From: Clostridia bacterium | GTDB lineage: Bacteria; Bacillota; Clostridia; Oscillospirales; Acutalibacteraceae | Assembly: GCA_017407995.1 (NCBI GenBank) | Contig: JAFQVM010000030.1 | Coordinates: forward strand, 62,001-126,000 | Length of the DNA: 64,000 nucleotides | Direction: 5' to 3' | Shown: positions 40,348 through 49,367 of the stretch, one piece after another | Position numbering within the stretch: the stretch's first letter is position 1 | Layout of the letters: each line of letters opens with the position of its first letter | Program-made: the position numbers and the translations under genes | Notes under the pieces: generated by a model | Databases searched by the model: none | The model's input: only the letters and a program-made list of their open reading frames with translations | Told to the model about the DNA's origin: nothing

Positions 40348-40379
40348 AAAAGACGGAATGAATAATCATTCCGTCTTTT
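40348..40379. terminator. bidirectional terminator between bsh and cysK
   Basis: 14-base perfect arms AAAAGACGGAATGA and complement, ATAA loop, between convergent genes. Confidence 0.9.
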
Positions 40380-40386
40380 CATTTTA

Positions 40387-41316
40387 TCACTCTGAAAACA
40401 TCGGCGAAGAAAGGTATCTCTCACCTGTATCGGGCAGGAGAGCAACGATTACCTTTCCCTTGTTTTCGGGACGTTTTGCAAGCTCGGTTGCAGCGACAAC
40501 GGCCGCACCCGAAGATATACCCACTAAAACACCTTCGCTTCTGGCAACAGCTCTTCCTGCCTCAAAAGCCTCGTCGCTGCCGACAGTTATAATTTCATCA
40601 TAGATATCGGTGTTAAGCGTCTTTGGTACGAAGCCCGCTCCTATGCCCTGGATGCCGTGAGGTCCAGACTTTCCCCGTGAAAGAACAGGTGAATCGGACG
40701 GCTCTACAGCCACTATTTTTACATTCGGATTCCTTGACTTGAGATACTCACCCACTCCCGAAAGAGTTCCGCCAGTTCCTACCCCTGCGACAAAAAAGTC
40801 AACCTCTCCGTCCGTATCATTCCATATCTCAGGTCCGGTGGTGAGTCTGTGTGCCTCAGGGTTTGCCGGATTGGTAAACTGACCCGGAATAAAACTGTCG
40901 GGAGTAGCATCGGCAATTTCCTGTGCCTTATCGATAGCTCCCTTCATACCTTTAGCACCCTCAGTCAGCACAAGTTCTGCGCCGTAGGCTTTGAGCAGAT
41001 TTCGTCGTTCGACACTCATTGTATCCGGCATAGTAAATATAACCTTGTATCCCCTTGCAGCCGCAACACATGCAAGACCTATACCCGTATTGCCGCTTGT
41101 GGGTTCAATAATCACAGCCCCGGGCTTGAGAGCTCCGCTCTTCTCGGCATCATCAATCATGGCTTTGGCTATTCTGTCCTTTGCGCTGCCTGCAGGATTA
41201 AAATATTCAAGCTTTGCAAGTATTGTTGCTTCAAGCCTGTTCTGCTCCATATAGTTTGTCAACTGCAAAAGAGGTGTCCCGCCTATAAGGTCAGTTACCT
41301 TATTATATATTTTCAT
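40387..41316 (-). CDS. cysK: cysteine synthase A (O-acetylserine sulfhydrylase)
   Basis: PLP enzyme making cysteine from O-acetylserine and sulfide. The PLP lysine lies in [14 protein letters not shown], the substrate loop is [10 protein letters not shown] and the phosphate-binding loop is [12 protein letters not shown]. 309 aa. Directly downstream (1 base) of the methyltransferase gene, so co-transcribed. Confidence 0.95.
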   Translation of the reverse strand: MKIYNKVTDLIGGTPLLQLTNYMEQNRLEATILAKLEYFNPAGSAKDRIAKAMIDDAEKSGALKPGAVIIEPTSGNTGIGLACVAAARGYKVIFTMPDTMSVERRNLLKAYGAELVLTEGAKGMKGAIDKAQEIADATPDSFIPGQFTNPANPEAHRLTTGPEIWNDTDGEVDFFVAGVGTGGTLSGVGEYLKSRNPNVKIVAVEPSDSPVLSRGKSGPHGIQGIGAGFVPKTLNTDIYDEIITVGSDEAFEAGRAVARSEGVLVGISSGAAVVAATELAKRPENKGKVIVALLPDTGERYLSSPMFSE

Positions 41317-41317
41317 G

Positions 41318-42478
41318 CTATTTCTCCTCTATAATACCGTCAGTTTCAAGAAGTCTCAAGAATGTCGGGTCTAAATTAAATTCTGCTATCAGACTTTTTA
41401 CTTCGGCAAGATATTTTTTGTCAGTATGATTTGAGTTTCGTCGCACAGCTCGGATAAGAATATTCTTCGGCGTATGCTCAAGGTCTACAAACTCTAAGAG
41501 TTGTGTTTTGTACCCACATACCTCAAGCAAATTGGCTCTGACAGCATCCGTCATCAACGCCGCTGTACGCTCTTTTATTATGCCGTAGCGTATCAGAACG
41601 CCAAAGTTATCACTCTTTATTTGAGCGTTCAATTCGTGCTGACAGCACGGAACAGAAAATATGAGTTTTGAGTTCCATTTAACTGCGTTATAAAGCGCAT
41701 AGTCAGTTGCTGTATCACACGCATGAAGTGTTACAACAATGTCAATATCGCCGTCGGGAGTGTAGCCGTTTATATCCCCAAGCTCAAAGTTCAACCCATC
41801 ATAGCCGTACTTTTTGGCCGCCGCAGAACATTTTTCTATAACATCCTTTTTAAGGTCAAGCCCTGTCATTCTCACCTTCAGGCCCTTTATCTCAGTCAGA
41901 TAGTAATAGAGAATGAATGTAAGATATGACTTTCCGCAGCCGAAGTCAATAACCCTAAGTTCATCTTTCGGTTTCACTTTCGAAACCTCATCGTCTATCA
42001 TCTCAACAAAACGGTTTATCTGACGGTACTTATCCTGCATAGAGCTTACTACCCTGCCGTCAGCGGTGAACACACCCATATCACGCAGCGGAGCAATGTC
42101 AGCACCCTCTTTGAGAATATAGTTCTTCTCACGGTTGTGTGCAGTTTTCACCTGCACGGCACCTACGGCCGCCCTGTGTGAATAAAAAGGTTTACCCTTG
42201 GCGCTTACCCTTATCATATGCTCACGCTTCGAGTCCCATGAATTAAGCTGGCGAAACTCATTGGTGATTGATTTTTCTACAAATTCAAGTGCCGCACTGC
42301 GTTCTAAAGTTGAATGAAAAACCTGTTTTTCGGTATACTTCTCCACACGGTATTTATCCCCTGAACGCTCTATTACTATACGGCGGTATTCGCCAACCCC
42401 CTTGACAGGGTTGCTCAGAATACACTTGTTCACATCTTCGTTAAAAGCAGCGGCAACAAACTGCACCGCATTATTCAT
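41318..42478 (-). CDS. SAM-dependent methyltransferase (Methyltransf_32-like)
   Basis: 386 aa. The C-terminal half holds a Rossmann methyltransferase fold with [19 protein letters not shown] (motif I), [11 protein letters not shown] (motif II) and [15 protein letters not shown], plus a PCCQHELN segment. The N-terminal 150 residues form a separate basic domain. This build matches the RNA-directed Methyltransf_32 group of Firmicutes; substrate unproven. I start at the ATG at 42478 because GGAG is 9 bases upstream. Operon with cysK. Confidence 0.78.
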   Translation of the reverse strand: MNNAVQFVAAAFNEDVNKCILSNPVKGVGEYRRIVIERSGDKYRVEKYTEKQVFHSTLERSAALEFVEKSITNEFRQLNSWDSKREHMIRVSAKGKPFYSHRAAVGAVQVKTAHNREKNYILKEGADIAPLRDMGVFTADGRVVSSMQDKYRQINRFVEMIDDEVSKVKPKDELRVIDFGCGKSYLTFILYYYLTEIKGLKVRMTGLDLKKDVIEKCSAAAKKYGYDGLNFELGDINGYTPDGDIDIVVTLHACDTATDYALYNAVKWNSKLIFSVPCCQHELNAQIKSDNFGVLIRYGIIKERTAALMTDAVRANLLEVCGYKTQLLEFVDLEHTPKNILIRAVRRNSNHTDKKYLAEVKSLIAEFNLDPTFLRLLETDGIIEEK

Positions 42479-42546
42479 AAAAACCAACTCCATAAAAAAC
42501 TACAGAATAATGATATCTTAAATACGCTCCGTTTGCAAGCGGGGGA

Positions 42547-42575
42547 TTGACAAAACTTTCGCCGTCTTATAAAAT
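42547..42575 (+). promoter_or_regulatory. promoter of the UPF0200-like kinase gene
   Basis: TTGACA (42547-42552) and TAAAAT (42570-42575), spacer 17. Confidence 0.75.
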
Positions 42576-42616
42576 ATATAATTGTTAAAGCATAAAAATT
42601 ACGGAGGTTAACTTCA

Positions 42617-43183
42617 ATGGTATTAGCTGCTGTAGGTAAAAACGGAACAGGTAAGGATTTCTTCCTTGAGTATGTTGCAAAGAAATACGGTTTCCCGATG
42701 ATTTCAATCGGTGATGTCGTGCGTGAGCTTGCTACAAAAGACGGTCTCGAGCTTACTCGTGACAATCTTCATGCAACCAGCAAAAAATATATGGGTGAAT
42801 TCGGTCAGACCTTCTTCCCCGAGATGATAGTCAAAAAAATCAAAGAGTCTGACAGTCCCGATTTCCTTGTATCAGGCATTCGTCCTCCCTCAGACATCGA
42901 GGTTTTCAAAAAGGCTTTCGGCGATGATTTTATTCTTGTTGACGTTGTTATAAGCGACGACGAAGTCCGCTACCAGAGAATGCTCGCAAGAGGCTCTGAG
43001 CGTGACGGCAAGAGCGTTGAGAAGCTTCGTGCAAACGACGTTCACGAGGAAGAGATTTTCCACACCAGCGAGAGCGAGAAGATGGCTAACTACATCATCA
43101 AGAACGACGGCGGTGTTGAAGATTTCTACGCAGCTGTTGACAATTTCTATGAGACAGTTCTCAAAGAGAAAATCGGCAAGTAA
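42617..43183 (+). CDS. UPF0200-like P-loop kinase (dephospho-CoA-kinase related)
   Basis: 188 aa. P-loop GKNGTGKD (7-14), then MISIGDVVRELATKDGLELT and a mid-protein VSGIRPPSDIEVFK and ARGSERDGKS lid-like region. The order and wording match UPF0200 proteins, better known from archaea, which are related to dephospho-CoA kinase and nucleoside-monophosphate kinases. Substrate unknown. Strong own promoter, ACGGAGG site and terminator make it a one-gene unit. Confidence 0.7.
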   Translation: MVLAAVGKNGTGKDFFLEYVAKKYGFPMISIGDVVRELATKDGLELTRDNLHATSKKYMGEFGQTFFPEMIVKKIKESDSPDFLVSGIRPPSDIEVFKKAFGDDFILVDVVISDDEVRYQRMLARGSERDGKSVEKLRANDVHEEEIFHTSESEKMANYIIKNDGGVEDFYAAVDNFYETVLKEKIGK

Positions 43184-43195
43184 ATAAAACAAATT

Positions 43196-43229
43196 ACCCG
43201 CTCACACAAATGTGTGAGCGGGTTTTATT
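43196..43229 (+). terminator. terminator of the UPF0200-like gene
   Basis: 12-base perfect arms ACCCGCTCACAC / GTGTGAGCGGGT, AAAT loop, tail TTTTATTTTT. May also serve mltG on the other strand. Confidence 0.9.
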
Positions 43230-43231
43230 TT

Positions 43232-44245
43232 TCAGCTTTCTATTCCTGCTTTCTTGAGATTTTCGAGATGCTCCTCATACGTCTCGGCGTAGTAATAGTT
43301 AGCATTTTCATCGTGGCAGAAGTAGAGATACGGCACATCTGCGGGATTAAGAGCAGCGTTTATTGTCTTCATGCCGGGGTTGCAGATAGGCCCTGCAGGA
43401 AGTCCGCTGCATTTGTACATATTATAAAGACTGTTGTATCTGTTGATATCGCCTGTTAGATAAGGCTTAACCTTATCTTCTATGTAGTATATACCCGAAT
43501 CCATCTGCAGCTTCATGCCTGCTTCAAGTCTGTTATAAATAACAGCAGCAATTTTTGAAACCTGGGATGCATTTGAGCCTTCTTTTTCTATAATGGATGC
43601 GACAGTCAGAATCTCATCCATCGAATAGCCCATAGCCTTTGCCTTTGAGCGATGCGATGATGTTATCTGACTCTCAGCCACCCGAAGAAAACGGCCTATA
43701 GCATCCTGCGGTCTTTCGCCCTTATAGAAGTCATAGGTGTTTGGGAAAAGATATCCCTCGAGCTTAAAGGCACGTGTTTTGTTCGGACGTGCGGCAATAA
43801 GCGGATAGTAGCTGTAATCATAGCTCTGCGAAGTACTCATAAGCTCATCAAACGAGCACACTCCGTTAGCCTCAAGTCTTTTGAAAACCTGAGTTAGAGT
43901 AAAGCCCTCAGGAATTGTTATACGCACGGTCTCACGCTCGGCGGAACCGCTGCTGCCTGGCGTTTCGGGAGCCTGTTGTGAATCGTTTAGCTTTTCGGTA
44001 GTCCCCTGCGAATTTTCAGATTTCTGAGTATCCTGTGAACTGTTACTCTGCTGTTTTAACGTAGTCTCGTCACCATTATCAGGTGTATAGTTATTTTCGC
44101 TCTCTCCATAAATCTGGACAAGCTGGGTAGTATCTGCTCCAGAAATTCCAGTTGTATCATTATCATCTTTTCCGCTGCAGGCGGCAAGGCTAATGACAGC
44201 AGCCGCTGCAAGTACAGATGAAATTATTCTTAAACGCATTTTCAT
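43232..44245 (-). CDS. mltG: MltG-type lytic transglycosylase, lipoprotein (first)
   Basis: Endolytic murein transglycosylase family (YceG). 337 aa: lipoprotein signal with SLAACSG box (Cys near 23), a long Thr/Ser/Gln-rich linker to about 105, then the YceG domain: IPEGFTLTQVFKRLEANGV, TRAFKLEGYLFPNTYDF, the catalytic Glu in SIIEKEGS, and GLPAGPICNPGMKTINAALNP. Most MltG proteins have a membrane helix; a lipid anchor is a variation shared by its paralogue at 47434. Confidence 0.88.
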   Translation of the reverse strand: MKMRLRIISSVLAAAAVISLAACSGKDDNDTTGISGADTTQLVQIYGESENNYTPDNGDETTLKQQSNSSQDTQKSENSQGTTEKLNDSQQAPETPGSSGSAERETVRITIPEGFTLTQVFKRLEANGVCSFDELMSTSQSYDYSYYPLIAARPNKTRAFKLEGYLFPNTYDFYKGERPQDAIGRFLRVAESQITSSHRSKAKAMGYSMDEILTVASIIEKEGSNASQVSKIAAVIYNRLEAGMKLQMDSGIYYIEDKVKPYLTGDINRYNSLYNMYKCSGLPAGPICNPGMKTINAALNPADVPYLYFCHDENANYYYAETYEEHLENLKKAGIES

Positions 44246-44310
44246 AAAAACACCTCCGTCATGATATTATATCTCATACACAAATCCATGTCAAACCGTG
44301 TCACAACCAA

Positions 44311-44339
44311 TTGCAAAGGACAGTATTCGGTGATATAAT
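44311..44339 (+). promoter_or_regulatory. promoter of the second MATE gene
   Basis: TTGCAA (44311-44316) and TATAAT (44334-44339), spacer 17. Confidence 0.7.
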
Positions 44340-44368
44340 ATGCGAAACGACTTTCAGGAGGTGTCACC

Positions 44369-45715
44369 ATGCTTGTCCGTGACAAAAATTTTTACCGCTC
44401 ATTTTTCTCTATGTCACTGACTATCGCTTTGCAGAATCTCATTGTCTACGGTGTCAACCTTGCAGACAATATAATGCTCGGCGCTTACAGCGAGACAGCT
44501 CTAAGCGGCGTGGCGATTGCCAATCAAATTCAATTTTTACTGCAGATGGTCGTAACAGGCACCGCTGCAGGAATGGGCGTTATCGCATCTCAGTACTGGG
44601 GCAAGAAAGAGACAACTCCGATAAAACGCATTTTTGCGGTATCCTTCTGGATAGGTCTGTTTTTAAGTCTTTTAATGGCTGCCGCCGTCCTTGTCGCTCC
44701 CCGCAGCATAATGGGGCTGCTCACAAACGAGCCTGCCGTAATCCCTGCCGGTATTGAGTATCTGAAAATTATGGCTTTCTCATACGGTATTTTCGCCATT
44801 TCAAATGCACTGCTCGGAGTTATGCGAAGTGTCGAGACCGTTAAAATCGGATTTTATATATCTCTTTGCACTCTTTTTATCAACATCTTCTTAAATTACG
44901 CTCTTATCTACGGCCACTTCGGATTCCCCGAACTCGGAGTGAGGGGTGCTGCATATGCGACACTCACGGCACGAATCGTTGAGTTTATAGCCTGTATAAT
45001 CTACTGTAGATTTATTGATAAAAAACTGCATCTTCGTCTTAAAGATATCTTCATCATAGAGCGAAGCTATATCCGTGACTTTTTCAAGGCGGGACTGCCG
45101 CTTATGCTCTCAAACATATCATGGGGAATTGCAATGTCAGTTCAGACCGCTATTCTCGGCAGACTCGGCGCATCAAGTATAGCGGCATCGAGCATAGCCC
45201 AGACTCTCTTCCAATGCGTAAGCGTAATGGCATATGCAACGGGCAATGTATCTGCTGTTATGACAGGAAAGGCCGTAGGCAGCGGCAACTTGAAGAGAGT
45301 AAAAGAGGGCGCAAAGACAATGCAGATACTCTATATTTTCATCGGTCTTTTCACTTCTTTGTTACTGTTTTTAACCCGCAGCCCTGTCATTTCGCTCTAT
45401 GACGCAACCAAACAGACACAGGAACTTGCAAACACATTTATACTTATTCTCTGCGTCACCTGTATCGGCACATCGTACCAGATGCCGGCACTCACGGGTA
45501 TTGTTTCAGGCGGTGGCGACACAAAATTCGTGCTGATAAACGATATTATTTTCATGTGGTGCGTGGTACTTCCGCTTTCAGCACTTTCAGCCTTTGTTTT
45601 TGATTTCCATCCCGCAATCACATTTATGCTGCTTAAATCAGACCAGGTACTAAAATGCTTTGTTGCGATATTCAAAGTCAACAGGTTCAAGTGGATAAAG
45701 GTTCTTACAAGATAA
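44369..45715 (+). CDS. MATE family efflux protein (second)
   Basis: 448 aa with about twelve spans. GVNLADNIMLGAYSETALSGVAIANQ at the start and the matching segment of the second half (ILGRLGASSIAASSIAQ) are MATE features. Not closely related to the 34379 copy. Substrate unknown. CAGGAGGTG precedes the ATG; single-gene unit. Confidence 0.9.
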   Translation: MLVRDKNFYRSFFSMSLTIALQNLIVYGVNLADNIMLGAYSETALSGVAIANQIQFLLQMVVTGTAAGMGVIASQYWGKKETTPIKRIFAVSFWIGLFLSLLMAAAVLVAPRSIMGLLTNEPAVIPAGIEYLKIMAFSYGIFAISNALLGVMRSVETVKIGFYISLCTLFINIFLNYALIYGHFGFPELGVRGAAYATLTARIVEFIACIIYCRFIDKKLHLRLKDIFIIERSYIRDFFKAGLPLMLSNISWGIAMSVQTAILGRLGASSIAASSIAQTLFQCVSVMAYATGNVSAVMTGKAVGSGNLKRVKEGAKTMQILYIFIGLFTSLLLFLTRSPVISLYDATKQTQELANTFILILCVTCIGTSYQMPALTGIVSGGGDTKFVLINDIIFMWCVVLPLSALSAFVFDFHPAITFMLLKSDQVLKCFVAIFKVNRFKWIKVLTR

Positions 45716-45716
45716 A

Positions 45717-45750
45717 AAAACGGACGGCTTGAAATTCAAGCCGTCTGTTT
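45717..45750. terminator. bidirectional terminator after the second MATE gene
   Basis: CGGACGGCTTGAA / TTCAAGCCGTCTG arms flanked by A and T runs, between convergent genes. Confidence 0.85.
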
Positions 45751-45751
45751 T

Positions 45752-46435
45752 TTATTTAAGATGTGTTGTATCATTTATGTACTCAAAGACAATATCGCCG
45801 TAAGGGTTAGTGCCCTCTTTATAGAAGATAATACGTGTGATTCCCGTATTGTAAAAGCTGATATCAAATTTTGGCATATTGTTTTTAAAGCCCATTATCA
45901 GAAACACTATGAAAGTTATAAAAGCCGCATGGCTGACAGCAACAACCTTTTCGCCGTTTTTATATTTTTCTCTCAGGTACTCGATTACCTTTTCCGCCCT
46001 TTCAAACAGTCCTGCTTCATCGTCATGTGAATTGCAGCAGACAAGCGGATGCATCGGGTCAACACCGTCAGCGAGCTGAGCACTCGGACAAAATTCACGT
46101 ATCTCCTCTATACCCACACCGCTATATTCCGAAGAAACACCGACTTCCGTAAGCTGCGGAAGAACATTGAGCTTTTTCTCTCCGTTTTGAGCTTTCATTA
46201 TCTCACTCGCAGTCCTCGCAGCACGCAACAGACCACTCGAATAAAAAGCGTCAAAATCAATCTCAGCGAGATGTCTGCCTGCCGCCTGCGCCTGAGATAT
46301 ACCCAACTCGGTCAAGACAGGGTCATTGGACTCCTTAAGCGTAAGATTATCTCTGCCGTAACCCGCATTGCCTTGGCTTTGACCGTGGCGGATAAGATAA
46401 AGGTCAAGTTCTATAATCGGCTTTTGTTTTTCCAT
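45752..46435 (-). CDS. histidine phosphatase family protein
   Basis: 227 aa, phosphoglycerate-mutase-like fold. The LIRHGQSQGN motif carries the phospho-accepting His, the second His is in AVSHAAFITF, and an Arg-rich GLLRAARTASEIM helps bind phosphate. The substrate is not predictable. Start at the ATG at 46435 after GGAGGG; the longer frame begins before the ribosome site. Confidence 0.88.
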   Translation of the reverse strand: MEKQKPIIELDLYLIRHGQSQGNAGYGRDNLTLKESNDPVLTELGISQAQAAGRHLAEIDFDAFYSSGLLRAARTASEIMKAQNGEKKLNVLPQLTEVGVSSEYSGVGIEEIREFCPSAQLADGVDPMHPLVCCNSHDDEAGLFERAEKVIEYLREKYKNGEKVVAVSHAAFITFIVFLIMGFKNNMPKFDISFYNTGITRIIFYKEGTNPYGDIVFEYINDTTHLK

Positions 46436-46499
46436 AATACCCTCCGAAGTGCTGTTTTTTAGATTATAAAGCTTTTTATAACTGTTGTCAAAACATAAT

Positions 46500-46538
46500 A
46501 ACAGCACCCGCCAAGAAAAAATCTCAACGGGTGCTGTT
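46500..46538 (-). terminator. possible terminator of the XRE regulator gene
   Basis: 11-base arms AACAGCACCCG / CGGGTGCTGTT with a 17-base loop; no clear T run. Confidence 0.45.
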
Positions 46539-46552
46539 TAACTTTAAATCAA

Positions 46553-47197
46553 TTATTTATCAGCTTTTGCAAGCTTTTTCTTCTTTGCTGAGCTTGCCAA
46601 CATTCCGATAACCATTCCCACTGCAGAAATTAATCCGCCAACAGCTATCATTTCAAAATCAGGTATGTTAAATTTATCAAAACGAACACTGTTTGCCATT
46701 TTGAAAGTGGCATACTCAGCAATCATATACATTGCTCCAAAGAAAAGTATCATAAGCCATTTATAGTTCGACCAACTTTCGTCCTTTCCTATAAGAAGCG
46801 AGATAACAAATGTAGTAACGGGTAAAATCAAGAAAAATACCGCCAACGAGTATACCGCCCCATCAGGGTCAATACCAAACCAAAATGCAAGTATGGATGC
46901 TACCCAAATTACAAGGTATGCAACTATCTGTATCACCTTTGAAAATTTCTCTCTGCTTCTAACCGTGTCTGTACTCTCTTTCAAATGATTAATCATGTTT
47001 TTGTCCTCCTTTAATAATTCATCAAGGCTGACAGAATACAGGTCGCTTAAATTGATTACGCTGACAATATCGGGGTATGATTTATTGTTCTCCCAATTCG
47101 ATATTGTCTGGCGGCTGACACCTATTTGCTCTGACACAAACTCCTGAGTCATGCCCGCTTTCATTCTCGAATTTTTAAGCTTGCTACCCACTTCCAT
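46553..47197 (-). CDS. XRE-family regulator with membrane domain
   Basis: Helix-turn-helix of Cro/CI type at the N-terminus (MTQEFVSEQIGVSRQTISNWENNK) followed by a linker and four to five hydrophobic spans (about 90-205) and a Lys-rich tail. Such membrane-tethered XRE proteins are common in Clostridia and probably sense envelope state; the ligand is unknown. I choose the ATG at 47197; an ATG at 47203 is equally close to the AAAGG site. No target is evident next to it. Confidence 0.8.
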   Translation of the reverse strand: MEVGSKLKNSRMKAGMTQEFVSEQIGVSRQTISNWENNKSYPDIVSVINLSDLYSVSLDELLKEDKNMINHLKESTDTVRSREKFSKVIQIVAYLVIWVASILAFWFGIDPDGAVYSLAVFFLILPVTTFVISLLIGKDESWSNYKWLMILFFGAMYMIAEYATFKMANSVRFDKFNIPDFEMIAVGGLISAVGMVIGMLASSAKKKKLAKADK

Positions 47198-47365
47198 CCT
47201 CATCAACCTTTCTGTCTTCATTTTATATCAAAGGAGATAAAAGTCTATCAAATTGCTTTTACATCAACAATTTTTCTTTGTCAAAATTCTTTTACATTGG
47301 TACTTTTCAGCACAAAACCTTAAAATGTTTGCTCTATTCCCCTATCTATTGCTGCAAATATAAAA

Positions 47366-47391
47366 GGCAGCCACGATAACAGCGGCTGCTC
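47366..47391 (-). terminator. terminator of the second mltG gene
   Basis: GCAGCC / GGCTGC stem with an 11-base loop, then CTTTTATATTT on the minus strand. Confidence 0.55.
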
Positions 47392-47433
47392 TTTTCTTTC
47401 TGAATCTCAACTGTCATCAACATTATAACAAGC

Positions 47434-48471
47434 TTATTCAGCGGTTTTAAGTCCCGCCGCAATAAGATTTTGCTCATGTTCCTCCGGTGTGCCGGCATAG
47501 TAATACTTTCCGTCTTTATCAACACAGAAGTAGAGATAGTCAACACCTGCAGGATTGAGCGCCGCTGTTATAGCATCAGACCCCGGACAGCATATAGGGC
47601 CTGCGGGAAGTGCTGCACAGCTATTAGTATCATAGTAATTATTATACTGATTCAGAACAGTCTCATCCTGTGTTTGAAGATAGGGTTTTACAGAAGTGTC
47701 AATATATGCAATAGTCGATTTCATTTCAAGCTTCATGCCCTGTGCAAGTCTGTTATGTATTATCGCCGATACTCTTGTCATATCAGCGGTATTGGTACAC
47801 TCTCTTTGAATAATCGATGCTATTGTTATTACGTCATCAATGGTATATCCACGGCTTGCAATCTGATTGCGCATATAGGTAGTGATGCTGCTCTCCATGC
47901 TCCTAAGAAGCTTTCCGATTGCATCCTCAGGCTTTGAGTTTACTGTAAAATTATATGTTCCCGCACGCAGATACCCCTCAAGCTTAAACGCTCTGGTGGT
48001 CTTCTTTTGAGCCTCTATAAGAGGATAATATGTAAAATCAAAATTCTGAGCGGTATTCATAAGACTGCTGAATGAGGCTACACCGCTGGCATCAAGAATA
48101 GCAAACGCATCAACCATCGTGGCTCCCGCAGGAATTGTTACAGACACTGTCTTTTTAGGTGCCGCAGATGTAGTTTCTTCAGCCTTTGTCGGATTGTTCT
48201 GTGCCTTTGTTGTTTCGGCGTTCAAAATGTTGCTCTCTACATGCTGCAATAACGGATTGCTCAGATTATTCTCAGTCGTGCCCTGAGTGTCACTTTCAAT
48301 CTCACCGCTTACAACCGGTACTTCGATTGTACCCGGATACGTATAATTGTGTGTTGTGTACTCCGTGGATTCATCCGAGCCGTCTGCACCGCCTCGTGAA
48401 CACGCAAAAAAGCCCGACAGCACACAAAGCACCAGGCAAACACATATCAATGTTCTTATTGGCTTTTTCAT
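47434..48471 (-). CDS. MltG-type lytic transglycosylase, lipoprotein (second)
   Basis: Paralogue of the 43232 gene, 345 aa from the ATG at 48471. Lipoprotein signal with GFFACSRG, Thr/Ser-rich linker, then the YceG domain: IPAGATMVDAFAILDASGV, TRAFKLEGYLRAGTYNF, catalytic Glu in SIIQRECT, and ALPAGPICCPGSDAITAALNP. Closer to its neighbour than either would be to a canonical membrane-helix MltG, so local duplication is likely. Confidence 0.86.
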   Translation of the reverse strand: MKKPIRTLICVCLVLCVLSGFFACSRGGADGSDESTEYTTHNYTYPGTIEVPVVSGEIESDTQGTTENNLSNPLLQHVESNILNAETTKAQNNPTKAEETTSAAPKKTVSVTIPAGATMVDAFAILDASGVASFSSLMNTAQNFDFTYYPLIEAQKKTTRAFKLEGYLRAGTYNFTVNSKPEDAIGKLLRSMESSITTYMRNQIASRGYTIDDVITIASIIQRECTNTADMTRVSAIIHNRLAQGMKLEMKSTIAYIDTSVKPYLQTQDETVLNQYNNYYDTNSCAALPAGPICCPGSDAITAALNPAGVDYLYFCVDKDGKYYYAGTPEEHEQNLIAAGLKTAE

Positions 48472-48518
48472 TTCAAAATCCCTTTCGTGCATTTAAATGT
48501 CAATGCTCTATGTTTCTC

Positions 48519-49223
48519 TTATTCCCCGAACGGAATCTGCACAAACCGTTCGCAGACAACAAATCTTACAAAGTTGACCGCTTTTTCGCCGTCAAAGGTC
48601 CATCTGGTGAGTTCTGCCACACGTTCGCCGTTTTTAAGTTTTAACTGAGAACGTTCATTTTTATCAGCCTCACGCAGAACAATGCGCATATCCACACGTT
48701 CAACATTAACACCGTCGCTGCTGAGTATCGCATGAGCCAGCGATATTTCAGGTTTTAGAACTTTAACTATATCGTACAGCTCTTTTGTAAAATAGCTGTC
48801 CTCCATAGCTACCGCCTCGCCGCCTGCCAGACGCAGTCTGCTGATTCTGCCAACGGTCATATCAGTGTCCCAATGCTCAAGCAACTCCCCCGACGGTCTT
48901 TCAAGGCCCGAAGATATCACAACATTTCTGATTTCAAGACCCATTTTCTCAAGTGAGTAAGTAAACGAAATTATAGGTTCAAAAGGCGACAGACGCTTTT
49001 TGGCACACACAAAAGTTCCGACTCCATGCCGTTTGTAAATTACGCCCTCATGCTCAAGCTCCATTAGTGCTGCACGCACAGTGGCCCTGCCGACAGAAAG
49101 AGCTTCCATAAGCTCTTTCTCCGTAGGAAGCTTTGAATCAGGAAGATATTTGCCTGAATCTATCATCGCCGTTATATAGTTTTTAACCTGCAGATACAAC
49201 GGCAGCCGACTCAGACCCTCCAT
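48519..49223 (-). CDS. GntR/HutC-type regulator
   Basis: 234 aa. N-terminal winged helix (SKLPTEKELMEALSVGRATVRAALMELEHEGVI) and C-terminal UTRA ligand domain (from about residue 85). HutC-type members usually bind sugar phosphates or small metabolites. Divergent from the glycerol-3-phosphate dehydrogenase-like operon, whose promoter region holds a perfect palindrome suited to such a dimer. Confidence 0.9.
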   Translation of the reverse strand: MEGLSRLPLYLQVKNYITAMIDSGKYLPDSKLPTEKELMEALSVGRATVRAALMELEHEGVIYKRHGVGTFVCAKKRLSPFEPIISFTYSLEKMGLEIRNVVISSGLERPSGELLEHWDTDMTVGRISRLRLAGGEAVAMEDSYFTKELYDIVKVLKPEISLAHAILSSDGVNVERVDMRIVLREADKNERSQLKLKNGERVAELTRWTFDGEKAVNFVRFVVCERFVQIPFGE

Positions 49224-49284
49224 AACTCAAAAAACCTCGCTTTCAATAAGGTCATACTATCGCATTTTAATCTTTTTTCGATAC

Positions 49285-49313
49285 TTGACACTATTTTAAT
49301 ATAATGGTATAAT
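49285..49313 (+). promoter_or_regulatory. promoter of the flavoprotein operon
   Basis: Perfect TTGACA (49285-49290) and TATAAT (49308-49313), spacer 17. Confidence 0.85.
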
Positions 49314-49323
49314 TTTGTCAAGA

Positions 49324-49341
49324 TGTTCGGACAACCGAACA
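49324..49341. promoter_or_regulatory. GntR-type operator palindrome
   Basis: TGTTCGG-ACAA-CCGAACA, 7-base perfect arms, starting about 10 bases downstream of the -10 box; a roadblock/repressor position. Confidence 0.65.
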
Positions 49342-49367
49342 AGATTTTTATTTCGGAGGAGCTAAAA

